From: DASZHJ01 sp035581425
Lineage (GTDB): Bacteria > Pseudomonadota > Alphaproteobacteria > ATCC43930 > CGMCC-115725
Assembly (NCBI GenBank): GCA_035581425.1
Contig: DATJVP010000175.1
Span: forward strand, 1-6,593
DNA: 6,593 nucleotides
Direction: 5' to 3'
Below are positions 1 to 6,320 of the stretch, in pieces (position 1 is the first letter of the stretch; each line of letters begins with the position of its first letter). The position numbers and the translations under genes were made by a program. The notes beneath the pieces were generated by a model, which saw only the letters and a program-made list of their open reading frames with translations, made no database searches and was not told the DNA's origin.

Positions 1-1
1 G

Positions 2-334
2 GCGGGCGGCGCCGATCCCGCGGTGGTGCGGCAGGCGCTGATGGGCGGCTCCGCCGACAGCCCGATCCTGCGCAACCAGGGCCAGCGCCTCCTCGAGCGA
101 AATTTCGTTCCCGGCGGCGCCGCGCGCATGGTGCAGAAGGACTGCAGGAACATCCTCGCGGAGGCGCAGCGGCTGGGGTTGCGCCTTCCGCTCGCCGAGT
201 GCATCGCGGCGCTCTACGGAGCGCTCGTCGAGCGCGGCGGCGCCGATTACGACCACACCGCCGTGCTGCTCGAGCTCGAGCGCGTGAACGGCGGCAAGCG
301 CGTGACCGACGCGCCCGATCGCTTGCCTGGCTAG
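2..334 (+). CDS. NAD(P)-dependent 3-hydroxyisobutyrate dehydrogenase / tartronate semialdehyde reductase family protein, C-terminal part
   Basis: Only the last 110 residues are present; the gene enters from the left edge and ends at TAG 332-334. The fragment is the all-helical C-terminal domain of the beta-hydroxyacid dehydrogenase family. It runs from an ADPAVVRQAL helix and a GGSADSPIL turn to an F-x7-KD stretch in which Lys-Asp is the conserved pair of the family's active-site/dimer region. A LPLAECIAALY helix and a closing LLELERVNGG helix follow. The N-terminal Rossmann domain and the catalytic Lys lie outside the window, so neither the coenzyme nor the substrate (3-hydroxyisobutyrate, tartronate semialdehyde, succinic semialdehyde and others) can be read. 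The spacing and helices look like the GarR/GlxR branch, but this is family resemblance only. It converges on a 2-hydroxyacid dehydrogenase 6 bases downstream. Confidence 0.85.
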   Translation, partial: AGGADPAVVRQALMGGSADSPILRNQGQRLLERNFVPGGAARMVQKDCRNILAEAQRLGLRLPLAECIAALYGALVERGGADYDHTAVLLELERVNGGKRVTDAPDRLPG

Positions 335-340
335 GCGCCG

Positions 341-1279
341 CTAGACCACCGGCGTCAGCAGCGGCTTCCCCGCGAAGTGCGCGGCGAGGTTGTCGACGAC
401 GAGCTGGCCCATGGCCGCGCGCGTCTCGTGGGTCGCGCTCCCCTGATGCGGCTGCACCACCACATTATGCATGGCGATGAGCTCCGCCGGCACCTTGGGC
501 TCGTTCTGGAACACGTCGAGCGCAGCGAAGCCGAGAGTACCGTCTTTGAGCGCCTGCACCATCGCGGCCTCGTCGACGATCGAGCCGCGGGCGATATTGA
601 CGAGCGTACCCTCCGGGCCCAGCGCCTTCAGCACCTCCGCGTTGACGAGATGCTTCGTCTCGGGTCCGCCGGGGACCGTGAGCATGAGATAGTCGCTGTC
701 GGCGGCGAGCTTCTTGATGTCGTCGTAGAAGGGATATCGGCTCTCGGGATTCCTGCGGCGGCCGTAATAGGCGATCTTCATGCCGAAGGCCTCTGCTCGC
801 TTCGCAACGGCTTGACCGATACGGCCAAAGCCGACGATACCCAGGAGCTTGCCGCCGACATGACGGCAGAGCGGGTAATTGCCGCCGAGCCATTTCCCCT
901 CGCGGACATAGCGGTCGCCCTGGGGTATCTCGCGGGCGGAAGCCAGTAGCAGCGACATTCCGAGATCGGCCACGCACTCCGTCAGCACATCCGGCGTATT
1001 GGTGACGCGAATGCCCCGCTCCTTCGCGGCTTTGAGGTCGATCGCGTCGACACCCACGCCGAAGCAGGCGATGATCTCGGTCTTGGGGAGCGCTGCCATC
1101 AACTCAGCCTTGCAGCCGACCGCACCCATCGTGGAAATCGCGCGGACGCGGTCGCGGACCTCGCGCAGCATCGCCCCTGGATCCTTCGCCTCGTAGAGAC
1201 GATGGACGGTATAGGCGCGATCGAGTTGATCCATCGTCCCTTCGTAGAGCGAGCAGGCGAGCAGGAGCTCCGGCTTCAT
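341..1279 (-). CDS. D-isomer-specific 2-hydroxyacid dehydrogenase (glyoxylate/hydroxypyruvate reductase-like)
   Basis: A 312-residue cytosolic oxidoreductase that interconverts a 2-oxoacid and its D-2-hydroxyacid using a nicotinamide coenzyme. Residues 1-~98 and ~285-312 form the substrate-binding domain and ~99-284 the Rossmann domain. The dinucleotide loop GFGRIG is at 150-155. The catalytic triad of the family is complete: Arg231 in NIARG, Glu260 in QNEP and His278 in QPHQG. The end of the second Rossmann strand reads YYGRRR (171-176) with no acidic residue, which in this family points to NADP(H) rather than NAD(H). The start at 1279 is chosen because GGAAGGA (1292-1286) sits 6 bases upstream. 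The longer frame from 1336 begins with a TTG that lies inside a likely -35 box. Glyoxylate or hydroxypyruvate is the favoured substrate by resemblance and by the convergent GarR-like neighbour; other 2-oxoacids are possible. Confidence 0.93.
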   Translation of the reverse strand: MKPELLLACSLYEGTMDQLDRAYTVHRLYEAKDPGAMLREVRDRVRAISTMGAVGCKAELMAALPKTEIIACFGVGVDAIDLKAAKERGIRVTNTPDVLTECVADLGMSLLLASAREIPQGDRYVREGKWLGGNYPLCRHVGGKLLGIVGFGRIGQAVAKRAEAFGMKIAYYGRRRNPESRYPFYDDIKKLAADSDYLMLTVPGGPETKHLVNAEVLKALGPEGTLVNIARGSIVDEAAMVQALKDGTLGFAALDVFQNEPKVPAELIAMHNVVVQPHQGSATHETRAAMGQLVVDNLAAHFAGKPLLTPVV

Positions 1280-1285
1280 GACATT

Positions 1286-1292
1286 TCCTTCC
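1286..1292 (-). promoter_or_regulatory. Shine-Dalgarno site of the 2-hydroxyacid dehydrogenase
   Basis: On the minus strand the bases read GGAAGGA, with 6 bases to the ATG at 1279. This fixes the start against the longer in-frame TTG start at 1336. Confidence 0.75.
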
Positions 1293-1307
1293 GCGAGAAT
1301 TTGCGCA

Positions 1308-1336
1308 ACAATGCCGATGCGCGCGCCGGGCGTCAA
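1308..1336 (-). promoter_or_regulatory. Putative sigma70-type promoter of the 2-hydroxyacid dehydrogenase
   Basis: On the minus strand TTGACG (1336-1331, five of six consensus bases) is followed by a 17-base spacer and CATTGT (1313-1308, three of six). Transcription would begin near 1301, leaving a leader of about 22 bases that contains the ribosome binding site. The -35 box and spacing are good; the -10 box is weak. Confidence 0.4.
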
Positions 1337-1369
1337 ACGGCTGCTGCAGTATCTCCCACCCGAAGCGGA

Positions 1370-1375
1370 TATGAT
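1370..1375 (+). promoter_or_regulatory. Possible -10 box for the hydrolase unit
   Basis: TATGAT matches five of six consensus bases and ends 8 bases before the ATG at 1384. No convincing -35 box lies 16-18 bases upstream. If used, the transcript would be nearly leaderless at the first ATG, which fits the absence of a clear Shine-Dalgarno site there. Chance is a real alternative. Confidence 0.2.
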
Positions 1376-1383
1376 GAAGCCGG

Positions 1384-2172
1384 ATGAAAAACATGATGCG
1401 CAAATGCGCCCTGGCCGCGACCGCCTTCCTGATGTCGGTGTTACTCGGCCAGCTCGCGCGCGCCGAGGAGCAGCGGATCGAGCTCCAGACGCGGCCTGGT
1501 GTGACAGACGCCTTCCTCGTGACGCCGCCGCCGGGGCCGCCCTTCGCGAGCATGATCCTCTTCACGGGCGGTCCTGGGATACTCGGGAAGACCATGAAGA
1601 ACTTCCTGATCCGCTCGCGCGGCAAGTTCGCTGCCGCCGGGTTCCTTGTGGCGTCCATCGACGTGCCATCCGATCGAGCGAGCGGCTATGACGCGGTCTT
1701 CCGCGGCTCGGCCGAGCACGCCCGCGACATCGCCGCCGTCATCGCGTGGCTGCGCCAGAAAGTGGCGGTCAAGGTGTGGCTCGTGGGGACGAGCACGGGC
1801 ACGATCTCCGCAGCGAATGCTGCCGCGAGGCTTAGGGGCAGCGCCGGGGGCGACGGTCTTGTCATGACTTCGACCTTTGTCCCCGCGACCTCGCCGCCGC
1901 CGTCCATTCCCAACGTCGTCGATGTGGCCGCGATCACAATTCCGACGCTCTTCGTGCACAACCGAAACGACGACTGCGAGACCTCGCAATTCCAGAACGT
2001 CATGCCCTTGATGGATCGCTTTACCCACGCATCGCCAAAGGAACTGCTCGTCGTTGCCGGTGGGAGTGTGCCGCAGAGTGGCCCCTGCGATTCCTTCGCG
2101 CGCCACGGCTACTTCGGCATCGAGGACGACGTCATCGCCCAAATCGTGCGGTGGATAAAGAGCAGGAACTAA
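1384..2172 (+). CDS. Secreted alpha/beta hydrolase
   Basis: A 262-residue protein with a Sec-type signal peptide: basic MKNMMRK, a hydrophobic core at about 9-22 and a likely cleavage site after ALARA-like residues 25-27 (ARA/E). The mature part of about 235 residues looks like an alpha/beta hydrolase. The TGGPG loop at 61-65 sits where the oxyanion hole is expected. The nucleophile elbow is GTSTG with Ser137, the acid is probably Asp196 or Asp197 in HNRNDDC, and the base is probably His241 in ARHGYFG. Cys198 and Cys235 flank the acid and the histidine and are the only cysteines of the mature protein, so a periplasmic disulfide bracing the active site is plausible. Its substrate cannot be read. 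Three in-frame ATGs (codons 1, 4, 5) are all compatible with the signal peptide; the first is used here. It is followed after 7 bases by a small gene, probably in one transcript. Confidence 0.85.
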   Translation: MKNMMRKCALAATAFLMSVLLGQLARAEEQRIELQTRPGVTDAFLVTPPPGPPFASMILFTGGPGILGKTMKNFLIRSRGKFAAAGFLVASIDVPSDRASGYDAVFRGSAEHARDIAAVIAWLRQKVAVKVWLVGTSTGTISAANAAARLRGSAGGDGLVMTSTFVPATSPPPSIPNVVDVAAITIPTLFVHNRNDDCETSQFQNVMPLMDRFTHASPKELLVVAGGSVPQSGPCDSFARHGYFGIEDDVIAQIVRWIKSRN

Positions 2173-2179
2173 CGAGCAT

Positions 2180-2512
2180 ATGATCGCCGAGCCTCTCATC
2201 GCGGAGCTGCTCGACAGCAGCGGCGCCTTCTATGTCCCCTTGCGCATGGGCGAAGGCTTCGACGAGTCCGCCTATCGACGGCTCTGCGACGCGCTCCAGG
2301 CGTCGGCCGCTGCATTGACGAAAGACGATGCGGTGCCCAAGCGCGTGGTCAATGTGCTCATCGACCTCGTCCCCGCGCTCGACGCCGCACGCTACCTATA
2401 TCGCGGCGCGCTGGACGAAAGACTGAACCAAGCGATCGACGAGCTCAGCGACCTCGCCCGGACCTGCGCTGTCGAGGGCGACAAAGTATCTTCGTCAGCT
2501 GACGCACCCTAG
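2180..2512 (+). CDS. Small hypothetical protein, hydrolase partner
   Basis: I do not recognise this 110-residue protein. It has no signal peptide or membrane segment, one cysteine at 36 and another at 96, and looks mostly helical: helices are likely at about 28-46, 53-72 and 77-97, with an acidic, low-complexity tail (SSSADAP). A short strand-like FYVPL segment at 17-21 precedes the helices. The start is an ATG 7 bases after the hydrolase stop, with AGGAA (2164-2168) 11 bases upstream and inside the hydrolase's last codons, so translational coupling is likely. The coding potential is supported by coherent amphipathic helices and operon position, not by homology. Its last 18 bases overlap the end of the DUF6285-type gene on the other strand. 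Confidence 0.65.
   Translation: MIAEPLIAELLDSSGAFYVPLRMGEGFDESAYRRLCDALQASAAALTKDDAVPKRVVNVLIDLVPALDAARYLYRGALDERLNQAIDELSDLARTCAVEGDKVSSSADAP
2493..2504. repeat. Perfect 12-base palindrome at a convergent gene overlap
   Basis: CGTCAGCTGACG reads the same on both strands. It contains the TGA stop of the minus-strand DUF6285-type gene (2497-2495) and lies within the last codons of the plus-strand small gene. There is no loop spacer and no T-run, so it does not look like an intrinsic terminator. A protein-binding site or a chance palindrome are the options. Confidence 0.5.
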
Positions 2513-2869
2513 CCCGTGTGCGCGCAAGAAGCGCGGGTTGGACTCGCTCAGCTTCTGCAGCGTGAGGGCTCGCAGCAGTGCAAGCACCCGGCCACGCCGC
2601 GCGCTCGGCGCGTCGAGCATTCCGTCGCGAATTTCGGCCGCGAGTCGCTCGAGACCGGCTTCCCCCTCGCCGTAGAGCGCCGCGAGTTCCGCGCGGATCG
2701 GGGCCAGTGCGCCCTCACCTGCGTCGCTCTCGCGTCGCGCGATCGCCTTGCAGCGCTCGACCATTGCCTCCGCGACCGCCCGCTCCTTTGGAGGAAGACC
2801 GGCAATGCCCTTCGCCTCCCATTCGCGCGCGATCTGCTCAAGCTGCGGCCCCGTGGGCAGGTCGCGCAT
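2495..2869 (-). CDS. DUF6285-type small protein, LvaB-like partner of the kinase
   Basis: A 124-residue cytosolic helical protein. Its opening (MRDLPTGPQLEQIAREW), a central helix AVAEAMVERCKAIARRE (31-47) and a closing RALTLQKLSESNPRFL (100-115) match what I recall of the DUF6285 family, which usually follows phosphotransferase genes like the one upstream. LvaB of the levulinate operon of Pseudomonas putida is a protein of this size and position, needed with LvaA for 4-hydroxyacyl-CoA phosphorylation; equating the two is inference. The ATG at 2869 shares one base with the kinase stop (TGATG) and has its own strong site GGAGG 7 bases upstream. A longer in-frame extension up to 3034 lies inside the kinase gene and is rejected. 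It is the last gene of the four-gene operon. Confidence 0.85.
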   Translation of the reverse strand: MRDLPTGPQLEQIAREWEAKGIAGLPPKERAVAEAMVERCKAIARRESDAGEGALAPIRAELAALYGEGEAGLERLAAEIRDGMLDAPSARRGRVLALLRALTLQKLSESNPRFLRAHGLGCVS

Positions 2870-3894
2870 CAGGCACCCTCCTCGGCGTCGATGAGGCGGA
2901 GGATCTCGAACTCGCATTCCGCCGGGCGGCGTCCCGTGAGCGCGAGGTCGAGCGATCGCTCGCCGCCTCTGAGAAAGCGGTCGCGCTGCTGCAATGCCAG
3001 GAGCAACCAGCGCAAGCTTGCCGCCAGCTCCCAATAGCGGACGCGCTTGGGATCGATCGCGCGCCCGCCTGCGGCCATGTAGGCGCGATAGAAGGCCTCG
3101 CGAGCACCGAGACCCCCGGCCTCACGCTCGTAAGCCCCGAAGCGCCAGGACTTCGAGCAGAACCAGCCGATATCCTCGTGGGGATCGCCCCAATCCGCGA
3201 ATTCCCAATCGAGGATCGCCGCGATCCCGTCTTCGTTCGCGAGATAATTTCCGGTGCGAAAATCGCCATGGCACAGGACTGCGGGGATCGGCGGAGGGCG
3301 ATTTCGCTCGAGCCAGCGAAGCGCGAGCTCCGCGACGGGATGCGGATCGTCAAATCGGCGAAGCCACGTACGGTAGCGTTGAATGCGGTGTGCCGCGGGA
3401 TCGGCGGGAGGCTCTCCTAGAAAACCCAGGCCCGCGTCCACGGGCATCGCGTGAATCTTCGCGAGCTCCCGGCCGAGTTCGGAAAGGAGATTGGGTCGTC
3501 GCGTCTCCCAGTCGGCAGACCGCACCAGTGTGGCACCGTCGGCGATGCCGTCCACCCACCGCATGAGAAAGAACGCGCGGCCGACGCCCTCGCCGCCCTC
3601 TGAGCAGAACAGCGGCTCCGGTACGCGTACACGCGCGGCAAAGGCGGCGTGGAGCAAGGCGAACTCCTCGGCGCGGCTACGGCTCGCGATGAGCGCCGTC
3701 GCTGCGTCAGTCCGCAATACCAGCGTCGAGCACCCCTCGAGCGCCCCGCCGCGCAGCTCTACCTCGAATGCCCAGCATTCCTGCACGGCACCGCCGGAGA
3801 GGCGCCGCCAGCCGCTGATCGTCACCTCGCGAGCACCGCCAGCGCGCGCGAGATACCTCTCCAGCGCAGCGATCCGACTCTCCGTAGCGAGCAT
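2869..3894 (-). CDS. Phosphotransferase family kinase (APH fold, ACAD10/11- and LvaA-like)
   Basis: A 341-residue soluble kinase of the aminoglycoside phosphotransferase fold. Residues 32-45 (LSGGAVQECWAFEV) are the nucleotide loop. LVLRTD at 58-63 holds Arg61 where most kinases have the ATP-contacting Lys, as is usual in the ACAD10/11-like branch. The catalytic loop is HGDFRTGN at 209-216 with base Asp211 and metal ligand Asn216. Asp229 in ILDWEFADWGDP is the second metal ligand. Nothing essential is missing and the length is normal. Relatives phosphorylate the hydroxyl of 4-hydroxyacyl-CoA (LvaA; the kinase domain of human ACAD11), so an acyl-CoA role is far likelier than antibiotic resistance. 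It starts 4 bases after the SDR stop without a clear Shine-Dalgarno site, implying coupled translation, and overlaps the next gene by one base. The actual hydroxyacyl substrate is unknown. Confidence 0.9.
   Translation of the reverse strand: MLATESRIAALERYLARAGGAREVTISGWRRLSGGAVQECWAFEVELRGGALEGCSTLVLRTDAATALIASRSRAEEFALLHAAFAARVRVPEPLFCSEGGEGVGRAFFLMRWVDGIADGATLVRSADWETRRPNLLSELGRELAKIHAMPVDAGLGFLGEPPADPAAHRIQRYRTWLRRFDDPHPVAELALRWLERNRPPPIPAVLCHGDFRTGNYLANEDGIAAILDWEFADWGDPHEDIGWFCSKSWRFGAYEREAGGLGAREAFYRAYMAAGGRAIDPKRVRYWELAASLRWLLLALQQRDRFLRGGERSLDLALTGRRPAECEFEILRLIDAEEGA
2877..2881 (-). promoter_or_regulatory. Shine-Dalgarno site of the DUF6285-type gene
   Basis: GGAGG on the minus strand lies inside the last codons of the kinase, 7 bases before the ATG at 2869. 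It fixes the start and should give this last gene its own ribosome loading, unlike the two genes before it. Confidence 0.75.
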
Positions 3895-3898
3895 CGCC

Positions 3899-4666
3899 CT
3901 AGAGCGCGCTCACGAGATGGCCGCCATCCACGGGGATGACCGCGCCGTTGATGTAGGCGCCTGCCGGAGAGGCTAGCAGCAGCAGGGCACCGTCGAGGTC
4001 CTCCATCGCGCCGATCCGCCGCATGGGAATTCGGCGCGCGAGCGCCTTGCCGGCCTCGCTTTCGAGATAGGCGCGATTGAGATCGGTCTCGATGTAGCCG
4101 GGAGCGAGAGCATTCACGGTGATCCCCTTGGGACCGAGCTCGAGCGCGAGCGCATGCGTCAAGTGAATGAGACCGGCCTTGGAGGCGAGATAGCCGGGAA
4201 TTCCCGCCTGCGCACGTATCCCCAGGATCGATGCGATGTTGACGATCCGACCTGCCCTCCCCGCGCCAGTCCAGCGCCGCGCCGCCTCCTGCGCCACGAG
4301 CCAGGCGCCCTTGAGGTTGGTGTCGACCACTCGATCCCAATCGGCCTCGCTGTGCTCCAGAAGCGGCTTTGAGATCACCGTGCCGGCATTGTTGACGAGG
4401 ATATCGAGCGGCCCAACGAGACGCTCCGCTTCCGCAAGCGCCTCCGCGACGCTTGCGGGCGCGGTCACGTCGAGGGCCACCGCCGCTGCCTTGCCGCCGG
4501 ATTCCGCGATCTCCTCGACCGCATCCGCGAGGAGATCGGTGCGGCGCGCCGCCAGCGCTACCGAAGCGCCCGCATCCGCGAGCACGTGCGCGAAATGCCG
4601 GCCGAGGCCGCTGGAGGCGCCGGTGACGAGCGCAGTGCGCCCGCGGAGATCGAAAGTCGCGGCCAT
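3899..4666 (-). CDS. SDR family NAD(P)-dependent dehydrogenase (LvaD-like position)
   Basis: A 255-residue classical short-chain dehydrogenase/reductase, the usual length. The coenzyme loop is TGASSGLG (15-22), the NNAG motif is at 92-95, and the catalytic residues Asn117, Ser146, Tyr159 and Lys163 (YLASK) are all present. Arg41-Arg42 after the second strand favour NADP(H), while Asp66 in LDV contacts the adenine. The C-terminal IPMRRIG and INGAVIPVDGG segments are typical of FabG-like enzymes. The start at 4666 fits the fold beginning (FDLRGRTALVTG) and lies 5 bases after the synthetase stop; upstream in-frame sequence belongs to the synthetase. No good ribosome site is seen, so coupling is likely. 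By analogy with LvaD it would interconvert a 4-oxoacyl-CoA and a 4-hydroxyacyl-CoA; a 3-hydroxyacyl-CoA substrate is an alternative. Confidence 0.92.
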   Translation of the reverse strand: MAATFDLRGRTALVTGASSGLGRHFAHVLADAGASVALAARRTDLLADAVEEIAESGGKAAAVALDVTAPASVAEALAEAERLVGPLDILVNNAGTVISKPLLEHSEADWDRVVDTNLKGAWLVAQEAARRWTGAGRAGRIVNIASILGIRAQAGIPGYLASKAGLIHLTHALALELGPKGITVNALAPGYIETDLNRAYLESEAGKALARRIPMRRIGAMEDLDGALLLLASPAGAYINGAVIPVDGGHLVSAL

Positions 4667-4671
4667 TCCCG

Positions 4672-6294
4672 CTAGAGCGTCCTTGCCTGCTCGCGCAGGA
4701 TGAATTTCTGAATCTTGCCGGTGGAGGTCTTGGGCAACACGCCGAAGACGACGGTCTTCGGGACCTTGTAGTGCGCGAGATGCTCGCGGCACCACGCGAC
4801 AATCTCATCGGCGTCGATGCTGGCGCCCGGCTTCAGCGTCACGAAGGCGCAGGGCGTCTCGCCCCATTTCTCGTCGGGACGCGCGACGACTGCCGCTTCG
4901 AGCACCCGCGGATGGCGATAGAGCACCTCCTCAACCTCGAGCGAGGAGATGTTCTCGCCACCGGAGATGATGATGTCCTTCGAGCGGTCGCGAATCTTCA
5001 CATAGCCGTCGGGCTGCATCACCGCGAGGTCGCCGGAATGGAACCACCCGCCGGCAAAAGCCTCATCGGTCGCCTTCGGGTTCTTGAGGTAGCCCTTCAT
5101 GGTGATGTTGCCGCGGAACATGATCTCGCCCATCGTCTGGCCGTCCCACGGGACTTCCTTCATCGTCTCGGGGTCCATCACCGTCATCCCTTCCTCGCAG
5201 GTGTAGCGTACGCCCTGCCGGCCGTTGCGCTCGGTGCGCTTGCCGATGTCCATCGCGTCCCATTCAGCGTGCTTGGCGCAAACGGCCGCCGGTCCATAGG
5301 TCTCGGTGAGTCCGTAGACGTGCGTGATGTCGAAACCGATGCGTTGCATGCCTTCGATGATCGAGGCCGGCGGCGCCGCTGCCGCGACGAGGCAGCTCAC
5401 CTTGTGCTTGATCTCGCGCTTCCATTCCTCGGGCGCGTTGATGAGCATCCCATGCACGATCGGCGCACCGCAGTAATGCGTCACCTTGTGCGTGTGGATC
5501 GCCTCGAGGATGGTTTTCGCCTCGACCCGCCGCAGGGACACGTTGGTGCCCGCGTTGGCCGCCATCGTCCACGGAAAGCACCAACCGTTGCAGTGGAACA
5601 TCGGCAGCGTCCACAGATACACGGCGTGACGGGGCATGCCCCAGTCGATGATGTTGCACAGCGCATTGAGGTACGCGCCGCGATGGTGATAGACGACACC
5701 CTTGGGATTGCCGGTCGTTCCCGAGGTGTAGTTGAGCGAGATCGCCTGCCATTCGTCGGCAGGATGCTTCCATGCGAACTCCGGATCGCCGCCGGCGATG
5801 AATTCCTCGTAATCCATCACCCCGAGCAGCTTGCCGTCCGGTCCCTGCGGATCGGCGATGTCGATCACGCGAATCTTGCGTTTGAGCCGCGACAGCGCCG
5901 GCTCGATGATCGGTGCGAATTCGGTATCCGTAATGAGCACCTTCGCCTCGCCGTGTTCGAGCATGAACGCGATCGCCTCGGCGTCGAGCCGCGTGTTGAG
6001 CGTGTTGAGCACGCCGCCGGTCATCGGTACGCCGAAATGCGCTTCGACCATCTCCGGCGTGTTGGACGCCATGACCGCGACGGTGTCGCCGACGCCGATG
6101 CCCGCACCCACGAGCGCCGAGCCGAGCCGGCGCGCTCGCGCATAGGTCTCGGCCCAGGTGTATCGCCGCTCGCCGTGGATGACGGAAGGGTGCTGCGGAT
6201 ACACGTAAGCGGTGCGCGCGATCAGCGACAACGGCGTCAGTGGGGTGTAGTTGGCCTCGTTGGGGTCGAGGTTGGTCTCGTAGATGCTGGACAT
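4672..6294 (-). CDS. Acyl-CoA synthetase, AMP-binding superfamily (LvaE / DmdB-like)
   Basis: A 540-residue ANL-superfamily ligase that activates a carboxylic acid with ATP and CoA to the acyl-CoA through an acyl-AMP. Visible motifs are the phosphate loop YTSGTTGNPKG (189-199), YGLTETYGP (327-335), GWFHSGDL with Asp422, the hinge region RDRSKDIIISGGENIS (435-450) and the C-terminal PKTSTGK with catalytic Lys527, a residue often silenced by acetylation in this family. LPMFHCNGWCFPWT (230-243) is typical of the medium-chain / methylmercaptopropionate-CoA ligase-like branch. Two adjacent ATGs exist at 6297 and 6294; GGAGG at 6305-6301 is 3 and 6 bases away respectively, so 6294 is preferred. A longer frame from 6348 starts at a TTG inside a likely -35 box. 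First gene of the operon; the acid activated is not readable from sequence. Confidence 0.95.
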   Translation of the reverse strand: MSSIYETNLDPNEANYTPLTPLSLIARTAYVYPQHPSVIHGERRYTWAETYARARRLGSALVGAGIGVGDTVAVMASNTPEMVEAHFGVPMTGGVLNTLNTRLDAEAIAFMLEHGEAKVLITDTEFAPIIEPALSRLKRKIRVIDIADPQGPDGKLLGVMDYEEFIAGGDPEFAWKHPADEWQAISLNYTSGTTGNPKGVVYHHRGAYLNALCNIIDWGMPRHAVYLWTLPMFHCNGWCFPWTMAANAGTNVSLRRVEAKTILEAIHTHKVTHYCGAPIVHGMLINAPEEWKREIKHKVSCLVAAAAPPASIIEGMQRIGFDITHVYGLTETYGPAAVCAKHAEWDAMDIGKRTERNGRQGVRYTCEEGMTVMDPETMKEVPWDGQTMGEIMFRGNITMKGYLKNPKATDEAFAGGWFHSGDLAVMQPDGYVKIRDRSKDIIISGGENISSLEVEEVLYRHPRVLEAAVVARPDEKWGETPCAFVTLKPGASIDADEIVAWCREHLAHYKVPKTVVFGVLPKTSTGKIQKFILREQARTL

Positions 6295-6300
6295 CATGTT

Positions 6301-6305
6301 CCTCC
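6301..6305 (-). promoter_or_regulatory. Shine-Dalgarno site of the acyl-CoA synthetase
   Basis: GGAGG on the minus strand, 6 bases from the second of two consecutive ATG codons (6294) and 3 bases from the first (6297). The spacing favours the second ATG. Confidence 0.75.
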
Positions 6306-6320
6306 GGACAGCGGCACCCC

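Noticed and set aside
331..344. Symmetrical CTAG-GCGCCG-CTAG block holding the stops of both convergent genes
   Set aside because: Two facing TAG stops with a GGCGCC core give this symmetry easily; it is too short and lacks a T-run, so not a terminator or site I can support.
377..949. 190-codon open frame on the plus strand opposite the 2-hydroxyacid dehydrogenase
   Set aside because: Shadow of a clearly identified gene; no domain, no ribosome site, composition typical of antisense GC-rich reading.
2513..2537. GC-rich hairpin potential (CGCGC, AAGAA loop, GCGCG) just after the stop of the small plus-strand gene
   Set aside because: The stem is only 5 base pairs, no T-run follows, and it lies inside the DUF6285-type coding sequence, so it is not supported as a terminator.
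2869..3894. Aminoglycoside resistance gene
   Set aside because: The APH fold is present, but the LVLR segment, the DUF6285-type partner and the acyl-CoA operon context point to the ACAD10/11/LvaA-like branch rather than to drug phosphotransferases.
3822..4808. 328-codon minus-strand frame across the SDR gene and both neighbours
   Set aside because: Out-of-frame Arg/Ser-rich translation overlapping the well-supported SDR; it is a composition artefact.
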